From contig PMOK01000153.1 of the NCBI GenBank assembly GCA_003162425.1, positions 1-33,759 on the forward strand: a stretch of DNA of 33,759 nucleotides, written 5' to 3'. How positions within the stretch are numbered: the stretch's first letter is position 1; every line of letters starts with the position of its first letter. Positions 32,051 through 33,759 of this stretch are shown here, piece by piece. Source of the DNA: Bryobacterales bacterium. GTDB taxonomy: Bacteria > Acidobacteriota > Terriglobia > Bryobacterales > Bryobacteraceae. Under the pieces are notes generated by a model. That model was given only the letters and a program-made list of their open reading frames with translations. It searched no databases and was not told the origin of the DNA. The translations under genes and the position numbers were made by a program.

Positions 32051-33759
32051 GTGAGGCTGCCTATACGAAGATTCATCTTACTAGGGGTGGCTCTCGCGAC
32101 CACGTTCGCCGCGGACCAGCCTACTCCCGACAAAGAAGCGAAGTTCATCGGCGCGCGTGGAAAGTACTGGGCTTTTCAAAAAGTCATCCGGCCCCCAGTG
32201 CCCGAAGTCTCGGCTCCGTGGGTGCGAACGCCCATTGATGCATTTATTCTGAGCGTACTCCAGACCAACAAGCTCTCCCCGTCCGAGCCCGCGGATCGCA
32301 TTCACCTGATTCGCCGCGTCACCTTCGATCTCATCGGATTGCCGCCCACTCCGGCCGAAGTGGAAGCGTTTGTTCGGGACAAGTCTCCGGATGCGTACGA
32401 AAAAGTGGTGGACCGGTTGCTGGCCTCGCCGCACTATGGCGAGCGCTGGGCGCTGAAATGGTTGGACGTGGTGCGTTACGCCGAAACCAACGGATTCGAA
32501 TTGGACGCCGATCGGCCGCACGCCTGGCGTTACCGCGATTACGTGATCGATTCATTCAATCACGACAAACCGTACGACCAGTTCATCAAAGAACAGCTCG
32601 CGGGCGACGAAATTTTTCCGGGCAACAAGGAAGCGCTCATCGCCACCGGCTATCTTCGCGCGGGTCAGGAGCACCTGGTAGCTGGAAATATCGATCCGGA
32701 AATGAGCCGCGAAGAAGTTCTCACTGAGATCGCGGCCTCGGTTGGCCAGACCTTCCTGGGACTAACCGTGAACTGTGCGCGCTGCCACAATCACAAGTTT
32801 GATCCGATTCTGCAGGCCGACTATTACCGCATGCAAGCAATTTTTGGAGGCGCGTCGGGCAAGGAAGTGGAGATCGCCACGGACGCGGAAAAGTCGGCGT
32901 GGGAAGCAGCGGACAAAGCGTACAAGGAGCGGCTCAAGCCCGTAACAGACGCACTGGAGCAACTCGCCAAGCCATACACGGATCGGATAATCGAGGAACG
33001 TCTCGCGAAGCTTGACCCGAAATTGCAGGACGCCTGGAAAATCCCCAAGGACAAACGCACTCCGGAACAAGCTGTGCTTGCGGAGAATGCTAATTCGCAG
33101 GTCGAGCCCACCTGGGACATCGTACTGGCTGCCATGACGCAGGAGGATCGCGAAAAGCGAGCCGCGCTTCGCGTCCAGTTGCACCAAATTGAGGCCACCG
33201 AGCCGGATCCGCTTCCGAAGGCCTATGCGTATGTGAATAACAAAGAGGCTGCGCCGCAAGCCTATGTGCTGCGCATGGGTGATCCGAAAAACCGTCTGGA
33301 TCCGGTGGAACCGTCCGTGCCGCGCGTGCTGAAGGCATCGTATGAAATCCCTCGAGAGAGCGTGGGAAGGCGCACGGCGCTCGCCAATTGGCTAGCGTCA
33401 GCCGACAATCCGTTGACCGCGCGAGTGATGGTGAACCGCATCTGGCAATTCCGGATGGGCACTGGAATCGTTCGGACACCCAACGATTTTGGGGTGATGG
33501 GTGATCGGCCGTCCAATCAGACGCTGCTAGATTGGCTTGCATCCGAGTTCACCGCCAAGGGTTGGAGCGTGAAGACGCTGGATCGCATGCTGGTGACGTC
33601 GAGCGTATATCGGCAAAGTGCGCAGCCGGATAAAAACCGCGAGGCCAGCGATCCGGAGAATCGAATGTACTGGCGGATGAACCGCAAGCGTATGGACGGT
33701 GAAACGTTGCGCGATGCGATTCTGGCTGTGACGGGGACGCTGAATCCGAAACTCGGCGG
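32051..33759 (+). CDS. DUF1549/DUF1553 (PSCyt2/PSD1) protein, 3' truncated by window edge
   Basis: From GTG 32051 the frame runs open to the window end (569 codons). It starts with a signal peptide (MRLPIRRFILLGVALATTFA). A DUF1549 domain follows: IDAFILSVLQTNKLSPSEPA, DLIGLPPTPAEVEAF, SPHYGERWALKWLDVVRYAE and a CARCHNHKFDP motif, which contains a CXXCH heme-attachment signature. After a charged helical linker comes DUF1553: TARVMVNRIWQFRMGTGIV, DFGVMGDRPSNQTLLDWLAS, and SSVYRQSAQPD near the edge. These proteins are abundant in Planctomycetes and Acidobacteriota, are often paired with DUF1501 proteins, and have no settled function. A DUF1501 gene may follow outside the window. The GTG start has a weak ribosome site, so it is the least certain point. 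Confidence 0.88.
   Translation, partial: MRLPIRRFILLGVALATTFAADQPTPDKEAKFIGARGKYWAFQKVIRPPVPEVSAPWVRTPIDAFILSVLQTNKLSPSEPADRIHLIRRVTFDLIGLPPTPAEVEAFVRDKSPDAYEKVVDRLLASPHYGERWALKWLDVVRYAETNGFELDADRPHAWRYRDYVIDSFNHDKPYDQFIKEQLAGDEIFPGNKEALIATGYLRAGQEHLVAGNIDPEMSREEVLTEIAASVGQTFLGLTVNCARCHNHKFDPILQADYYRMQAIFGGASGKEVEIATDAEKSAWEAADKAYKERLKPVTDALEQLAKPYTDRIIEERLAKLDPKLQDAWKIPKDKRTPEQAVLAENANSQVEPTWDIVLAAMTQEDREKRAALRVQLHQIEATEPDPLPKAYAYVNNKEAAPQAYVLRMGDPKNRLDPVEPSVPRVLKASYEIPRESVGRRTALANWLASADNPLTARVMVNRIWQFRMGTGIVRTPNDFGVMGDRPSNQTLLDWLASEFTAKGWSVKTLDRMLVTSSVYRQSAQPDKNREASDPENRMYWRMNRKRMDGETLRDAILAVTGTLNPKLG

Overview
The window looks like a chromosomal segment of an Acidobacteriota bacterium, most probably of the Solibacter/Bryobacter group. 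This is inferred from gene content: two Oar-like TonB-dependent receptors with an N-terminal carboxypeptidase-regulatory domain, an FG-GAP/ASPIC-UnbV/TPR protein, a DUF1549/DUF1553 protein with a CXXCH motif, Tat-exported Gfo/Idh/MocA and TIM-barrel enzymes, and a BlaI/M56 pair. Base composition is GC-rich apart from a more AT-rich patch around 1860-3000. I see no rRNA, tRNA, CRISPR array or intact transposon.

Layout. 1-779: 3' part of a ChbG/HpnK (YdjC) deacetylase. 780-1826: a decayed accessory patch with a palindromic operator, a frameshifted HigB-type toxin, an intact HigA-type antitoxin and a frameshifted 3' remnant of IS21-family istB. 1965-2771: an unrecognised secreted protein. 3006-5479: a Tat-exported oxidoreductase/TIM-barrel isomerase pair. 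5616-6710 (-): a secreted S1/P1 nuclease/phospholipase C-fold enzyme. 6840-7017: a 178-bp MITE-like element. 7094-10360: Oar-like receptor 1. 10357-15168: a sugar locus with a LacI regulator (-) divergent from a tightly coupled GH172 (DUF2961) / DUF4380 / FucP-type transporter operon. 15186-16434 (-): a Mop protein, a truncated repeat copy, a shard of an Oar receptor joined to the front half of an M56/BlaR1 sensor, and an intact BlaI regulator. 16509-21903: a small natural-product locus with an Sfp-type phosphopantetheinyl transferase (-), a dead cytochrome P450 remnant and a one-module C-A-T-TE NRPS whose A-domain pocket reads as serine. 22131-24930: secreted LmbE-family deacetylase plus copper amine oxidase. 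24935-25037: a very long hairpin. 25050-28400 (-): Oar-like receptor 2. 28497-31976 (-): FG-GAP/ASPIC/TPR protein. 32051-end (+): DUF1549/DUF1553 protein, cut by the window edge and divergent from it.

How the parts may work together (inference). The GH172 enzyme, the mutarotase-like DUF4380 protein and the FucP-type symporter form a release-process-import unit under a LacI repressor with two GAAACGTTTC-like sites upstream; D-arabinose or a fructose-type sugar is a plausible substrate. The NRPS resembles EntF in domain order and serine code and has its own activating PPTase close by. Its condensation motif reads HRLIFDC instead of HHxxxDG, so its chemistry is an open question. Several loci show gene decay: toxin, istB, P450 and the M56 sensor.
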